The translations under genes and the position numbers were made by a program. A stretch of 64,000 bases of DNA, from positions 38,696,171 to 38,760,170 of the forward strand of contig NC_086383.1 of NCBI RefSeq assembly GCF_036588685.1, in the 5' to 3' direction. This document shows, one piece after another, positions 1-11,255 of this stretch. The notes under the pieces were generated by a model. It ran no database searches. It saw only the letters and a list, made by a program, of their open reading frames with translations, and was not told the DNA's origin. The DNA comes from Mytilus trossulus (taxonomy: Eukaryota > Mollusca > Bivalvia > Mytilida > Mytilidae). How positions within the stretch are numbered: position 1 is the stretch's first letter; every line of letters begins with the position of its first letter.

Positions 1-123
1 CACACTGTATCAACACCTCGTATCGGTCAACCGATTCGTGATGGATATCGTATAACGTATTTTGTTGTCGATTTCAAGTGTTCTTCCTATATATATCCTC
101 TAAATATAGTATACATATTTACT

Positions 124-275
124 TAGGGGCCAGCTAAAGGACAACTTAGGGTGCGGAGGTTTTCTGCTACATTGAAGATCCATTGGTACCGTGGCCTTCA
201 GCTGTTGTCTGCTCTATGGTCTGGTTGTTGTCTCTTTGACCCATTTCCTATCCGCATTCTCAATTTTATTCCTAA
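124..275 (+). repeat. Dispersed repeat R3, copy 1
   Basis: A sequence starting near GGGGCCAGCT and ending near CATTCTCAATTTTAT recurs at 7318-7460, 40493-40620 and, inverted, 34712-34800. The copies share blocks such as TTGTCTGCTCT and GGTTGTTGTCTCTTTGAC. It is non-coding and its class is unknown. Confidence 0.75.
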
Positions 276-639
276 AAACCCTGTTGGAGCGGGATTTGTG
301 GTGTAATAAGCACAACCCAAATATTTAAATGTGATCATACCTTCAATTACAATTCAGATGCAACCAAAAATTGGTCTCTCACGTATTCTGCATAAAATGT
401 TCGTGCATCTATCTCCTATAGCTATTGATCTTAACATTAATTGAAAATACTTCAAAATTGTGTCTTTATTGTTTAAGTTATAGCAGTTTCACTTTTCGAT
501 TGACGTTGACTGCTGCTATTAATGTGTCTGATTGAATGATTCTGATATTGAAACAAATCATCACAGCAAGCACACAAAGTATCGGAAACACGGGACTTTC
601 TATATAAAGCATTTCCGCTATTCCTTATTAACTAGATAT

Positions 640-740
640 AGAAAGAAAATGTGGTATAAGTGCCAATGTGACAACTCTCCGCCCGAGAGTATTTGTGTTC
701 TTGGTGGGCAATTTTGTTATAGCCAGGTAAATATATCGTA
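640..740 (+). repeat. Dispersed repeat R1, fragment
   Basis: Short copy of the most frequent repeat in the window. Its head is recognised by a form of GATGTGGTATGATTGCCAA followed by GAGACAACTCTCC. Only the head is present here. Confidence 0.65.
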
Positions 741-884
741 AAAAATATAAAGGACAGTTGGATATTTTTGAAGTATTTTTGAAACCAAATTAAAAAGGCA
801 AAGTGAAGGTTTTAGTCTAAATACAAAGCTTAAAGACTGTCGAGTTTAAAATACTTTTTTCAAAGTGGGTATATGCAAATGATT

Positions 885-1135
885 GCACATGTCCTAAGTC
901 AGGAATCTGATGTACAGTAGTTGCCGTTTATGTAATTTATATATGTTTCTTGTTTTTATATAGATTAGACCGTTGTTTTTCCCGTTTGAATGATTTTACA
1001 CTATTAATTTTGGGGCTCTTTATAGCTTTTTGTTCGATGTTAGACAAGGCTACGTGTTGAAGGCCGTACATTGACCTATAATGGTTTACTTTTATTAATT
1101 GTTATATGGATGGAAAGTTGTTTCATTAGCTCTCA
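885..1135 (-). repeat. Dispersed repeat R1, inverted diverged copy
   Basis: Inverted R1 body. It holds the reverse complements of the R1 blocks for the AAGTCAGGA, CCGTTTGAATG and TTGAAGGCCGTAC segments. Non-coding. Confidence 0.7.
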
Positions 1136-1321
1136 CACCACATATTTTTATATCTATATATCGCTGATAATTTCATTCCTTCAAATGCATGTATATACTA
1201 GTAGCTATGCAACTTTATTTTAGTACAAATTGCTTGCTTGTGTGAAATTAAGTTAATGATATCAATCAGACGCCTTAACTGTACGCTTTTAACTTGTTTT
1301 TTGAACTAGTCAGGATGTTTT

Positions 1322-1465
1322 AATATGTATAGAAATGCAACTGTATTATACCGATGTTCAAAAGTTATAAATCGATTAAGAAAGCACAAAACAGCGTTAC
1401 AAACTAAATTCGAGGGGAACACATCAACAAAAGAGAAAAACATAGGAACACTAAAATGTAATGTA
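1322..1465 (+). repeat. Dispersed repeat R2, copy 1
   Basis: R2 contains blocks such as GTTATAAATCGATTAAGA and GAGGGGAACACATCAAC. Inverted copies lie at 2055-2335, 4022-4300 and 10465-10625. The open frame across this copy recurs only as repeat, so I do not call it a gene. Confidence 0.7.
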
Positions 1466-2054
1466 TTGTGTGTACTAGTTAGTTTTATAAGTGTTAGCAG
1501 ACATTGCCGATATGAAAACATACTTAACTTAAGTTTGAGGTGGCATTTAATGCTATCTATAGGTCAAATATATCTGAGAAAGTTATAATGACGTGCAATT
1601 TATATTTATATGATATCTAGTTTACATCCATCAGATTATATCATATTTCTAATTATTGATAAATCTGTTAGACATTTTGAACTTTTTCTGAACTTTAAAT
1701 TCCTTACTTTATTAATACCTTTGCTGTCGTGTTAAGGCTTACGAATTTAATTTGTCAATAAAATAATGACGTGTCAGTCCAAGTGTGACATTTTTTAGGT
1801 CGGGTTGTTGTTGTTTTTAAGACATTTGTTTGGATTATAAATATCACACTTCATGATCAGCGTCTCGTTATTGATACTTCAGAACATCCAGGTTGAAATA
1901 TGAGTCTAGCTACTTTTTATATAAATCTTCATCGATCCATCTCCATTGGGTCTATAAATTAGGTTCACTCTCTGACACTTTCAGAAGTCACGAAGAATTT
2001 TATGCCAAGGTAGGTTTTGTCATTATAGTGTTATATTTAATATTGACATTGAAG

Positions 2055-2335
2055 AGGTATGTTTGGCTAGTCGCGAAACCATGTTCAAACCACCATTTTT
2101 CTTAAAATGTCCTGTACCAAGTCAGGAAACTGGCAGTTTTTATCTTATAGTTCGTTTCTGTGTGTGTTTCATTATCGTTTTGGGTTTTTGTTGCACTTCA
2201 GTTTTTCTGTTGTTTCATTGTTTTACTCTTATAGTTGTTGAGTTTTCCTCAGTTTTGGTTCGTAACCAAGATTTGTTTGATCTCAATCGATTTATGACTT
2301 TGGAACAGCGGTATACAACTGTTGTCTTGTTATTT
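2055..2335 (-). repeat. Dispersed repeat R2, copy 2
   Basis: Longest R2 copy, inverted relative to 1322-1465 and closely matching 4022-4300 (shared AAAATGTCCTGTACCAA, TTTCTGTTGTTT and GAACAGCGGTATAC). Confidence 0.75.
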
Positions 2336-2709
2336 GTAATGAGCCGGCTATTCCAATTTGATTTATATATTAAATCACACACAGCTTAACTTGTTTTTTG
2401 GCTGTATTGAAGTTATTCTTGATCAATTTCTATTATATTTTACTGTACTATCGTGTAATCTAAGTCGAGGTCTATCTTGGTATACTGATATCGTCACATT
2501 ATGCATTGCTTTCGACATGGTATAAATATTAAACATAATATTAGATAATGTTGTCTATCTTTCTAATTACATGCTATAGTGTTCTTTTGTTTGTCTTTGT
2601 AAAATTGATTACATTTACTGTTTAGTGCATTTTTAGTAATATCCTTTTGGGTTGATGAATACTTATGCATCCTGTAAATATATACCATTTTGTTTTTCTT
2701 TGTTGGTAT

Positions 2710-3095
2710 ATTTAGATACGAGAAGATGTGGTATGAGTGCAAATGACACAACTCTCCAATCATGTCAATTTATAAAAGTAAACCTTTATTGGTCAAAGTA
2801 CGGTCTTCAATACGGAGCATTGGCTAACACCGAACAGCAAGCTATACTGGGTCCATAATGACTAGTGTAAAACTATTTAAACGGGAAAACGAACGGTCTA
2901 ATTTATATAAAAAATGAGAAACGAGAAACACTTATGAACCACATCAATAAACGACCACTACTGATCATTAGATTACGGACTTACGACAGGTGCAAACAAT
3001 TGCAGCGGGTTTAAACGTTTTAATGGTGCCAAACCTTCACCCTTATCTGAAACAATAGTATAACATTCCAACATAAAAAAACACACTATAAAATG
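2710..3095 (+). repeat. Dispersed repeat R1, near full-length copy
   Basis: Carries the R1 head (GAAGATGTGGTATGAGTGC), the middle block around AACGGTCTAATTTATAT and the tail around GCAGCGGGTTTAAACG. It faces the inverted R1 copy at 3150-3545. Confidence 0.8.
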
Positions 3096-3149
3096 TCAAT
3101 TGAAATGGCTTAAAGATGAAATAACACAAATGATAGTTATCAAAAGTAC

Positions 3150-3545
3150 CAGGATTATAAATATAACAATGAACAAGCCTTTTTCAACTGATTTTTATAG
3201 TTCGTTCTTATGTTGTACTGTTATACCACTGTCCAAGGTTATGGGGAGGGTTGGGATCCCGCTAACATGTCAAACCCCGCCACATTATTAATGTATATGC
3301 CTGTCCCAAGTCAGGAGCCTGTAATTCAGTGGTTGTATTATATAGTTCATTTTTTACTTAAATGAGGCCGTTAGTTTTCTCGTTTGAATTGTTTTACATT
3401 GTCTTATCGGGGCCTTTTATAGCTGACTATGCGGTATGGGCTTTGCTCATTGTTGAAAGCCGTACGGTGACCTATGGTGTTAATGTTTGTGTCATTTTGG
3501 TCTTTTGTGGATAGTTGTCTCATTGGCAATCATACCGCATCTTCT
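3150..3545 (-). repeat. Dispersed repeat R1, near full-length inverted copy
   Basis: Reverse-complement R1 copy running from the tail (near GTTGTACTGTTATACCAC) to the head (ending TTGGCAATCATACCGCATC). With 2710-3095 it makes a divergent-subfamily inverted pair 55 bp apart. Confidence 0.8.
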
Positions 3546-4021
3546 TTTTTATATGTTATTTGTTTATTTTATATTGATTAAGATTATATCACAATGTGTA
3601 CTGCTGTATCCCTATTTATTACATATTTACATATCATGATTCATTCAATACATAAGGACATGCCTGTACCGATTGAAGAATGTGACAGTTGTTTTCCATT
3701 CGTTTGATGTGTTTGAGCTTTTGATTTTGACATTTGATAAGAGACTTTCCGATTTGAATTTTCTTTGGAGCTTGGTATTTTTGTTATTTTACATTTTACC
3801 ATTCATATATTTTAAAACAATAAAAAGTTAGGAACTGACTTGGCAAGGAAAAGCTAATGTGAGGTGGATTTTTTATTTTTTTCTTATTTTTATTGGTGTA
3901 TTTAATTTTTATTTGTGTATTTCTCAATGTTCTTTTATGTGCAATTAGTTTTACTGTAGTCCTGTCATGTAATGATGTCATTTTAGTGTTATATTTTTAA
4001 TTGCCAAAAAAAAGCACGAGT

Positions 4022-4300
4022 TATGGCTAGCCGCAAAACCAGGTTCAATCCACCATTTGTTTCTTAAAATGTCCTGTACCAACTCAGGAAAATGGCAGTT
4101 GTTATCTTATAGTTCATTTATGTGTGTGATGCATTGTCGTTTTAGTTTTTGTTGTTCCTCAAGGTTTCTGTTGTTTTATTGTTTTCCTCTTATATCTGAT
4201 GTATTTACCTCAGTTTTAGTATCTAAACCGGAATCGTTTTCTCTCAATCGACTTATAACTTTCGAACAGCGGTATACTACTGTTGTCGTCATTTACGGTT
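4022..4300 (-). repeat. Dispersed repeat R2, copy 3
   Basis: Same orientation and extent as 2055-2335. The long open frame over it is a property of the repeat. Confidence 0.75.
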
Positions 4301-5249
4301 CATTTTATTGCAACCTGCCTATGTCTACGTATCACTGTTTTACTGAACTCCATAGCATAAATCTGAACAGAAATTAAACAACAAAGACTAACAAAGGTTG
4401 AAATTCCTAACTAAGGACATGCGCATTATTGCGGTAAAGTTAAACATGTTTTGTGAAATCTCAATCCTTCCCTTTACCTCTAGCCAATTTACAATAAATC
4501 AAATAGACAGCAGAACGTACAGTTAAACTCAATTAGTAAGAAGTCTGAATCCGAAGCTAGAATACAAAGCAAAATGACAACATGAAAAAAGAACAACTAG
4601 CAGTTGCTGACATGTAACTTACAGACCTCAATTAAACTAATCGCAATATAATGCCTTCATCATGTGAAAATCAAGCAAAATTACGTCCGTTAGGCGTTAA
4701 ATATATTTGCGATTGATGTCCTGTTATTAGTAATAAAATTCAATAATTTAATTTTGGATGCAACGCGACTTCTGATTGGCTGACTTTATGACTGTTATGA
4801 GCCCAAAGACATAATGTAGTCATGTGACAGTGACGCTACGCGCGTTATTTAGTGTGCACCAATTTTTTTTTATGTTATTTCTTCATAGACAGAAAAAAAT
4901 ATTACAGTCATTCCTTACGTAATAGTTTTGACAAATAAGTGATATCGAAAAATCCTAGTGTAATAATCTGTAATGCAGAGATTTCTTTGGTAAACACCAA
5001 TACGTTGTTACATACACAAGCAAACCCAACAAGTTAGGATATATAAACATTATGATGGCATCTAGAAATGGAGAATTAACAATCAGAAATTAAAAATCGT
5101 CTGTTTTATTGTAATTTTACAATTAAGTTTATCGTTAAACATACAGATATCAAGGTTCAAGCAAGGGTAGTGTTTTTTGTTTGTTTTAAATTTTAGTTTG
5201 ATTTAAAGTTAATTAATTTATTATCAACAGGATACCATAAAAATAAGAC
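4301..5249. other. No gene seen; AT-rich intergenic DNA
   Basis: I see no supported gene or RNA here. A TCTGATTGGCTG motif at 4771 (a CCAAT-box type sequence) recurs beside hairpins elsewhere in the window. Confidence 0.5.
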
Positions 5250-5345
5250 GTCGGATAATTGCTCATGAGACAACTCTCAATAGAGACCAAAATGACATAG
5301 AATTCTCTCAAAAGTAAAACAAATACCCTTACTGTAAACTATAAG
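5250..5345 (+). repeat. Dispersed repeat R1, partial copy
   Basis: Contains the GAGACAACTCTC head and an AGAGACCAAAATGACA block, then stops. Confidence 0.6.
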
Positions 5346-5354
5346 GACATAATA

Positions 5355-6115
5355 GTTATCAAAGGTACCAGGATTATAATTTAGTACGCCAGACGCGCGT
5401 TTCGTCTACATAAGACTCAACAATTAAAAATATATTCATTATACAAACTGAAGTCTTCATCTAAATATTTAAAATTTTGTATCAGATGTTGCTTTTTGTC
5501 ATTACGTAAACAAAGTGTAACAACGGGGTTTTAGTTCGTGCATTATTGTCTAATTTTTCATACATAATAGTCCAGAGTAAACACTTTTTTATGATTAGAT
5601 GTCTGAAAACTTATATGAGAAGATAAGTTTTATGATATACTTTATGAAAATTAACCGAATAAAGAAGGCATCAACAAACTTTTTTTTCTTACTAGATATT
5701 CATTGATTAAGATTGAACTATAAGAGTTATCTCCCCTTAAAACGTTAAAATTGAAAAATTGATTTGTACAGAAAGTAATATCGGTACCTCTGTGCTGACA
5801 CACGACATATCAGAAAACGGGAGCGATATGAGATCGGTTTTTAATTAGATTGGTGCTGACATGAATTACCTTTTGAATGTTTATATATATAAATTAACTG
5901 TTTACAAACATTTTGAGTTTTGGAAATACTAAGGCTTTAATTTTTATCTCAGGAATAGATTACCTTAGATGTTATTGGCAACACTTTTTAATAATTTTGG
6001 TCATCACTGCTCTTCAATTTTGTACTTTTTTTGGCTTTTTTCAAATGTTTGGATTCGAGCGTCATTGATGAGTCTTTTGTAGACGAAACGCGCGTCTGGC
6101 GTAATACAAAATTTA
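5355..6115. mobile_element. Inverted-repeat element with CGCCAGACGCGCG ends
   Basis: The left end (5379-5419) carries TACGCCAGACGCGCGTTTCG and the right end (about 6066-6112) carries its reverse complement, giving arms of about 40 bp around roughly 650 bp of AT-rich DNA. No transposase frame is present, so this is a non-autonomous element or two inverted copies of a shorter repeat. A lone diverged end occurs near 49665-49730. Confidence 0.55.
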
Positions 6116-6575
6116 ATTGTGATATATATGATGAGTTTATTTAAATCTGTCCTTATTTAGATACAGTGTACAGTCTTGTGCATTAATTGCCAATTTTGTT
6201 AAAGAACAAAAAACTTGACCGATTGTGTATTGCTATAAATAACTTTTCTCTTATTTTCGCTGATAGACTAAAATCGCCAAAATAAATTCCCCTAAAAGTG
6301 AACATGCAAAAGTATTGATAAAAGTGTTGAATCGTCAAAAAAAATAACCGTCAACATATTTCGTATACTTTCTTCGATGAAAATCGCGAAATTTTATACC
6401 CGCGAAAATAACCCGTTATACGGTATTACATTCCAGAAAACAGTATGCAGTTAATCGGCCTTTTTTAGTTGAGATATATAGAATTTACGAAAAGGTCGAT
6501 CAGTCGATCATCTTTGCCATGACACCTTTCCCACAAACAATTAACATAACATATGTCACCCTTGCAATAATCAGC

Positions 6576-6663
6576 GGCGGATCCAGAAATTTTCATAAAA
6601 GGAGGCCCACTGACTGCCTAAGAGGAGGCCAAAAGGGGGGCTGAAACACCCTCTAAATCCGCC
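6576..6663. mobile_element. Short MITE-like element, GGCGGATCC ends
   Basis: An 88-bp sequence starting GGCGGATCC and ending ATCCGCC with a purine-rich centre. A sister copy lies at 15310-15394. Non-coding. Confidence 0.55.
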
Positions 6664-6869
6664 TGTGATAATCACCGATCAATCGATCATTGATCATTTA
6701 CCAGACTGTCAAGATTCCAGCTAAATAATTGTACCGAAAATTAGTGTCACGTGTTGCTGGGTTCTATGAATTTCAATAATAGGGGTAAAGCATACCAAAC
6801 AATGACGTCTTTCAATGATATACGTCACTCCCGAATGACAGTTCTATGAGGGTCTGGATTTGGGGGGGG

Positions 6870-7035
6870 GGGTCTGTTATTCTGTAAACATTTAATTTTC
6901 ACACCCTTTTTCTCTAATCTTCAAAAAATACCCCTTTTTTCTCTAATCTTCAAAAACTAACCCCTTTTTTCTCTAATCTTCATTTTTTTTGGACCCGTTG
7001 TTCTCTAATCTTCATTTTTTAAGGGTATTATTCTT
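6870..7035. repeat. Pyrimidine minisatellite
   Basis: Tandem units of about 33 bp around TTTTTTCTCTAATCTTCA, beginning just after a G-run. Confidence 0.7.
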
Positions 7036-7138
7036 TAATAATTTAACCCCATTCAAACCCTCTTCTATTGGACCTATTATGAGGAAAAATATGTTTTGAG
7101 CTTCCATAAATAAAACCTGACTTGTTGAAGAAGAAAGT

Positions 7139-7222
7139 AGGGGTGTGATAAAGGGTAAAGGTGTGAAAAAGGGTATGCGATAAAGGGTAGGGTGTGATGA
7201 AGGGTATGCGATAAAGGGTGCT
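7139..7222. repeat. GATAAAGGGT minisatellite
   Basis: Repeats of GGGTATGCGATAAAGGGT and GGTGTGATGAAGGGT. Non-coding. Confidence 0.6.
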
Positions 7223-7317
7223 CATCAACTGGAAATAATAACATTAGTCCATTTATATATTATAGAGTTAAGTGTCACGTCGATTTTCACTGAAATGGCT
7301 AGTAGAACACAATTTTA

Positions 7318-7460
7318 TTACGGGGCCAGCTGAGGACCACATCCGGGTAGTGGATTTTCTCTCTGTGTTGGAGACCCATTGAATGCCTTCATGTGTTGTC
7401 TGCTCTTTGGTCGGGTTGTTGTTTCTTTGACATATTCCCTTTTCCATCCTCAATTTTATA
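7318..7460 (+). repeat. Dispersed repeat R3, copy 2
   Basis: Matches 124-275 and ends just before the splice acceptor upstream of the 7TM gene, so it probably lies in that gene's 5' intron. Confidence 0.75.
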
Positions 7461-7515
7461 AATTATATATATAATATTAATTTTTTTTACAGAAAGCACC
7501 ACGTCACCAGAAGAT

Positions 7516-8580
7516 ATGTCTGAATGGATGGAAAATTTTGGGAATAGTGTAAATAACTTGGAGCTTCTTCAATTAGTACATGAAAATAGTTATTACACTC
7601 CAAAGAAAACATTTAACCAGCAATCGCAAATATTTTATATATACGTTCAGCCAGTTCTTATAATTTTCCTCATAATCTGGTTGGTCATTTCTGTGAAACT
7701 TATTTGGAGCAAGAATTTCGCAAAACAATATGGACTCATGACAGCATATGCTAGTCTTGATATAGTTGCATTCATACTGCAAGACGTATTTTTGGCAATA
7801 TTTCTTTCAAGAGAGGAAAAATATATACCGTATGATTGGTGCTATGCTTTTGAAGCATTTACTATATACATTCCAGGATGTCTATATATGGTTACTATCT
7901 GGTTGAAACTTGCACAGGCGATACGAGTATTTGTTATTTTGTATAAGCCATTACATGTTCAGTCTATTCTAAGTAAACATAAGATATGTGTGTATATTGT
8001 TTTCATCAGTGTATGTGCGTGTGCTATAAGCGCAGGAATTTTTCAAATTCAAGTGAACTTCGAAAAAACAATATTGATAGACAAAAGCACAGGGGAATTT
8101 GTAGAAGTTTGTCGTGATGAAGATTACTTTAAATCGCAGTTGGAAAATTCGCAGTCTACGGCAGCATCGTTTACGGTCAACGTAGCCGCTGAAATCTATC
8201 GAGGTATTTTACCGTGCATTTTAATGATAACCCTTACAGTATGGACCATTTTTTTGTTAAAAGAACAACAAAATATACGACAAAATCTCAACCAACAACA
8301 GACTAATCGACAAGAAGCTGATGAAAGACTGGCAAAAGTGACTATCGCAGCATCTGTAACATACACAATCGTTGTCTTGCCGTCATTACCAATATACATC
8401 ATTGTGTTTTTTAAATTAGGGTCACGTGGTTTGGAGGGCGTACTGGAAATTCTGTCAATCATGCATACCGCCTTTCTTATTTGCAATGTGCCGATAACAA
8501 TTATGTTGTATAATTGGCTTTCAAAAGACTATAGAGAGACGGTTATAAGATTGAAAAACCGTTTATGTTTCTGGTATTAG
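7516..8580 (+). CDS. Seven-transmembrane receptor, rhodopsin-family-like
   Basis: 354-residue integral membrane protein, probably a G-protein-coupled peptide-type receptor at the cell surface. Seven hydrophobic segments fall near residues 42-64, 73-97, 112-137, 157-176, 224-248, 273-299 and 308-332. C109 at the top of segment 3 and C199 in the second outer loop could form the usual disulphide. Segment 7 ends NVPITIMLY (324-332), a form of NPxxY, and LYKPLH follows segment 3 where class A receptors have xxPLx. A clear D/E-R-Y is missing. The whole coding region is one exon; the ATG is chosen because it gives a short extracellular N-terminus, and a pyrimidine tract plus AG at 7491-7492 marks a 5' UTR intron acceptor. 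Length is usual for the family. The ligand cannot be told; invertebrate orphan neuropeptide receptors are the nearest guess. Confidence 0.85.
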   Translation: MSEWMENFGNSVNNLELLQLVHENSYYTPKKTFNQQSQIFYIYVQPVLIIFLIIWLVISVKLIWSKNFAKQYGLMTAYASLDIVAFILQDVFLAIFLSREEKYIPYDWCYAFEAFTIYIPGCLYMVTIWLKLAQAIRVFVILYKPLHVQSILSKHKICVYIVFISVCACAISAGIFQIQVNFEKTILIDKSTGEFVEVCRDEDYFKSQLENSQSTAASFTVNVAAEIYRGILPCILMITLTVWTIFLLKEQQNIRQNLNQQQTNRQEADERLAKVTIAASVTYTIVVLPSLPIYIIVFFKLGSRGLEGVLEILSIMHTAFLICNVPITIMLYNWLSKDYRETVIRLKNRLCFWY

Positions 8581-8624
8581 GCTTATGTAAGGTAAGCGAC
8601 CGTTTTGCTATTTATTCTGACTTC

Positions 8625-8770
8625 AAGACATCTCATAAACTTTATAAAAACTTTATAAGATATCTAATAAACTTTATAAGATATCTCATAAACTTTATAT
8701 AATATCTCATAAACTTTATAATATATAGTTTATAATATATCTTCTATAGTTTATATGAAATTTTATATAG
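8625..8770. repeat. AT-rich AGATATCT tandem repeat, left part
   Basis: Units of about 20-23 bp such as TTTATAAGATATCTCATAAA. The array is split by the TTAA element at 8775-9503 and resumes at 9508. Confidence 0.75.
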
Positions 8771-8774
8771 TTAA

Positions 8775-9503
8775 GGTAGCACAATACAAAGATTTTATAA
8801 CTCCAACTCCCAAGTTTTTAAATGCTGTAACTTTCTAAACAATGCTTGAAAATTTATAAAAGTGGTAGTTTTGGATAGCTAACAGATTACTCTTTCAAAT
8901 TAATGCAATGTTAGTATTATGCAACAATTATGTAATCAATTATAATGTTAATTGTGTCTAAAATATTTTTCACCAAATTTTCACTTTCAAATGAAATTAG
9001 CTTCTGCATAGGTATCCCTAGAGGGTTGATTTTATTATATATTATTGCTATGGCCATTATCTACAAAAGGGTGTCTCAGATTTCAGATTTATCGATAGAA
9101 TGTATAGAACAAATTTTACACCTAATTGAACATTATCTTCTTTTATGCTGTTAGGATGTTTACACTAATTAGAGATTTATTAGATAATGGAATACCATAG
9201 AGACAATCTGAGACACCCTTTTGAAGCCCATGATGTGTTGATTTAGATTTCGTTAAAATTTTCTGTTTAGTTAAAGAGATGATAGAGCTAAATTCATTCG
9301 AGTGAACTTACCCAGATGTTGCCGCTAATTACATAATAATTGATTACATAATGATTGCATAATAAAAATATATCATTCATTTAAAAGATTAATCTTTTAT
9401 CTATTTATATACCTCTTTTATTATTTTCTATGCATTCATAAGAAAGTTGCAGAATTTCAAAGGTTAGTGATTGGAGGTAAAAAAAAAATTGTATTGTGCT
9501 ACC
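8775..9503. mobile_element. TTAA-flanked non-autonomous DNA element
   Basis: A 729-bp element with perfect 15-bp terminal inverted repeats (GGTAGCACAATACAA at 8775-8789, reverse complement at 9489-9503), flanked by TTAA at 8771-8774 and 9504-9507. TTAA duplications are the mark of piggyBac-type transposition. Inside, AAAAGGGTGTCTCAGA near 9066 is inverted near 9212, and AATTATGTAATCAATTAT near 8927 is inverted near 9340, so the element folds back along much of its length. No transposase. Confidence 0.8.
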
Positions 9504-9507
9504 TTAA

Positions 9508-9990
9508 TAAGATGTCTTATATAGTTATATGATATCTCATTTACATCATAAAATATCCTATATAATTTCCTTTATAAGATATCTCATAAACTATATGAGA
9601 TACCTTATAAACTATAAAATAAATTATATCTTAGTAACTAAAAAAGATATTTCATAGATTATATAAGATATCTTATATAAAAAATCATTTAAAAGCTTTA
9701 TCATATGCTTTATAAGATATCTTATAAACTTTTGAAGATATCTAATAAAGTATATTAGATATCTAATTAAGTATATTAGATATCTAATTAAGTATATTAG
9801 ATATCTAATAAAGTATATTAGATATCTAATAAAGTTTATAAGATGTCTAGTATAAAGTATATTAGATATCTAATATAGATTTAATAGATATCTTATATAA
9901 TTATATCAGAAATCTCATAATATTTTAAGTTATCTCATATAATATATAAGATATCTCATATATTATATATTATATGAGATATCTTAATCT
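9508..9990. repeat. AT-rich AGATATCT tandem repeat, right part
   Basis: Runs of units such as AAGTATATTAGATATCTAAT, each centred on the palindrome AGATATCT, with a period of 21-23 bp. Non-coding. Confidence 0.8.
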
Positions 9991-10464
9991 GGAATAAATA
10001 GTGAAACGGCTTGCCATACTTATGTTAAGAAGGGTCCGGTGTAGTTTACAGCATATATATATAGAAAATAATGAACAAATTGGGCAGAATGAAAATTAAA
10101 CATAAAAAAAAGACCAAAATAGACCAAAATGATATTAAGAATAGGGAATTATGAAGTGGAAAAATATGAGGAAATGGGAATTATGAAGTGGAAAAATATA
10201 AAGAACGAATCGCTAAAATATCAAGAATAGAGTATAATGCACAGAAGGAGGAAACACACTGAAAAACAGTGATAAAATTATTTCAAAAACTATTTTTCCA
10301 ATATGAGAAAAAAATTATATGATACTTTACCAAAAGTGAAATAATAAAAAAAATCGAGACAGTACAACTAACTTAACAAAAGTCATTGTTTCAACCCTTC
10401 AGAGGACGATTTAGATCCATTGATACGGGAGATAGTTGACAAAGGAGTAGATCCGGTAAGGGCG

Positions 10465-10625
10465 AGGTTTGGCATGCCATAAAACCAGGTTTTTTCGGTG
10501 TTGTGTCGTTGTTCTCCTCTTATATTTAATGCGTTTCGCTCGGTTTTGGTTTGTTACCCCGATTTTGTTTTTTGTCCATGGATTTATGAGTTTTGAACAG
10601 CGGTATACTACTGTTGCCTTTATTT
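10465..10625 (-). repeat. Dispersed repeat R2, copy 4
   Basis: Shorter R2 copy ending in the shared GAACAGCGGTATACTACTG block. Confidence 0.65.
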
Positions 10626-10808
10626 ATTTGGCCTCAAATTTCATGTTCATCTAACGACAGATTTTGAACACTTTTAAAACACTTGAGTGGCTATGTCAGT
10701 CAATTCAATAATTTTATGTAAAATATTTTAACTGATTTAGTCATAAAAAAAAGCATCGATTCAAGCTTAAATATGAAAAATCTATCAAATATGCCAAACA
10801 ATGTCATT

Positions 10809-10965
10809 TTTCAGATGGTTTTCGTCAAAAATGAAAGTGGCCGCATCCGTGTTCATCCTCAACCTTTACATATGTTATGTTTTGTCATCAAATACACTTA
10901 ATATTTCAATATTAAGAATGAACACGAATGCGGCCACTTTCATTTAAAACGAAAACCGTCTGAAA
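10809..10965. repeat. Inverted repeat, arms about 50 bp
   Basis: The left arm (10809-10859, containing ATGAAAGTGGCCGCAT) matches the right arm (about 10913-10965) in reverse complement with few mismatches; the spacer is about 53 bp. Foldback element or MITE; non-coding. Confidence 0.75.
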
Positions 10966-11255
10966 TTTAACTAAAATGCAAAAATTATGAAGATTTCAGT
11001 AATTTAGCATATTTTTATGATGCATTAACCCGATAGATGTGCATTGTATTGTCAAAAACAGCCCATGTTTATGTAGCAGAGGCATTATACTTTCCAATAA
11101 ATAACTAAAAGTTTACATTTTAACAATTTTATAAAACTACTATATTTTGGGGCCAAAATGGGGTCTTACTGGACTTACTCCTTTCCCTACTGTGTCGAAA
11201 ATATGATTTAACAGTTTTTACTTCAGAAAACAGAAACCTTGGTTGCGTTCAATAT

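Noticed and set aside
1325-1588. 87-codon frame as a small gene
   Set aside because: Most of it lies in the R2 dispersed repeat, whose other copies carry different, unrelated frames.
8945-9154. 69-codon hydrophobic frame as a transposase or small membrane protein
   Set aside because: It is internal to the foldback TTAA element, has no domain, and overlaps its inverted blocks.
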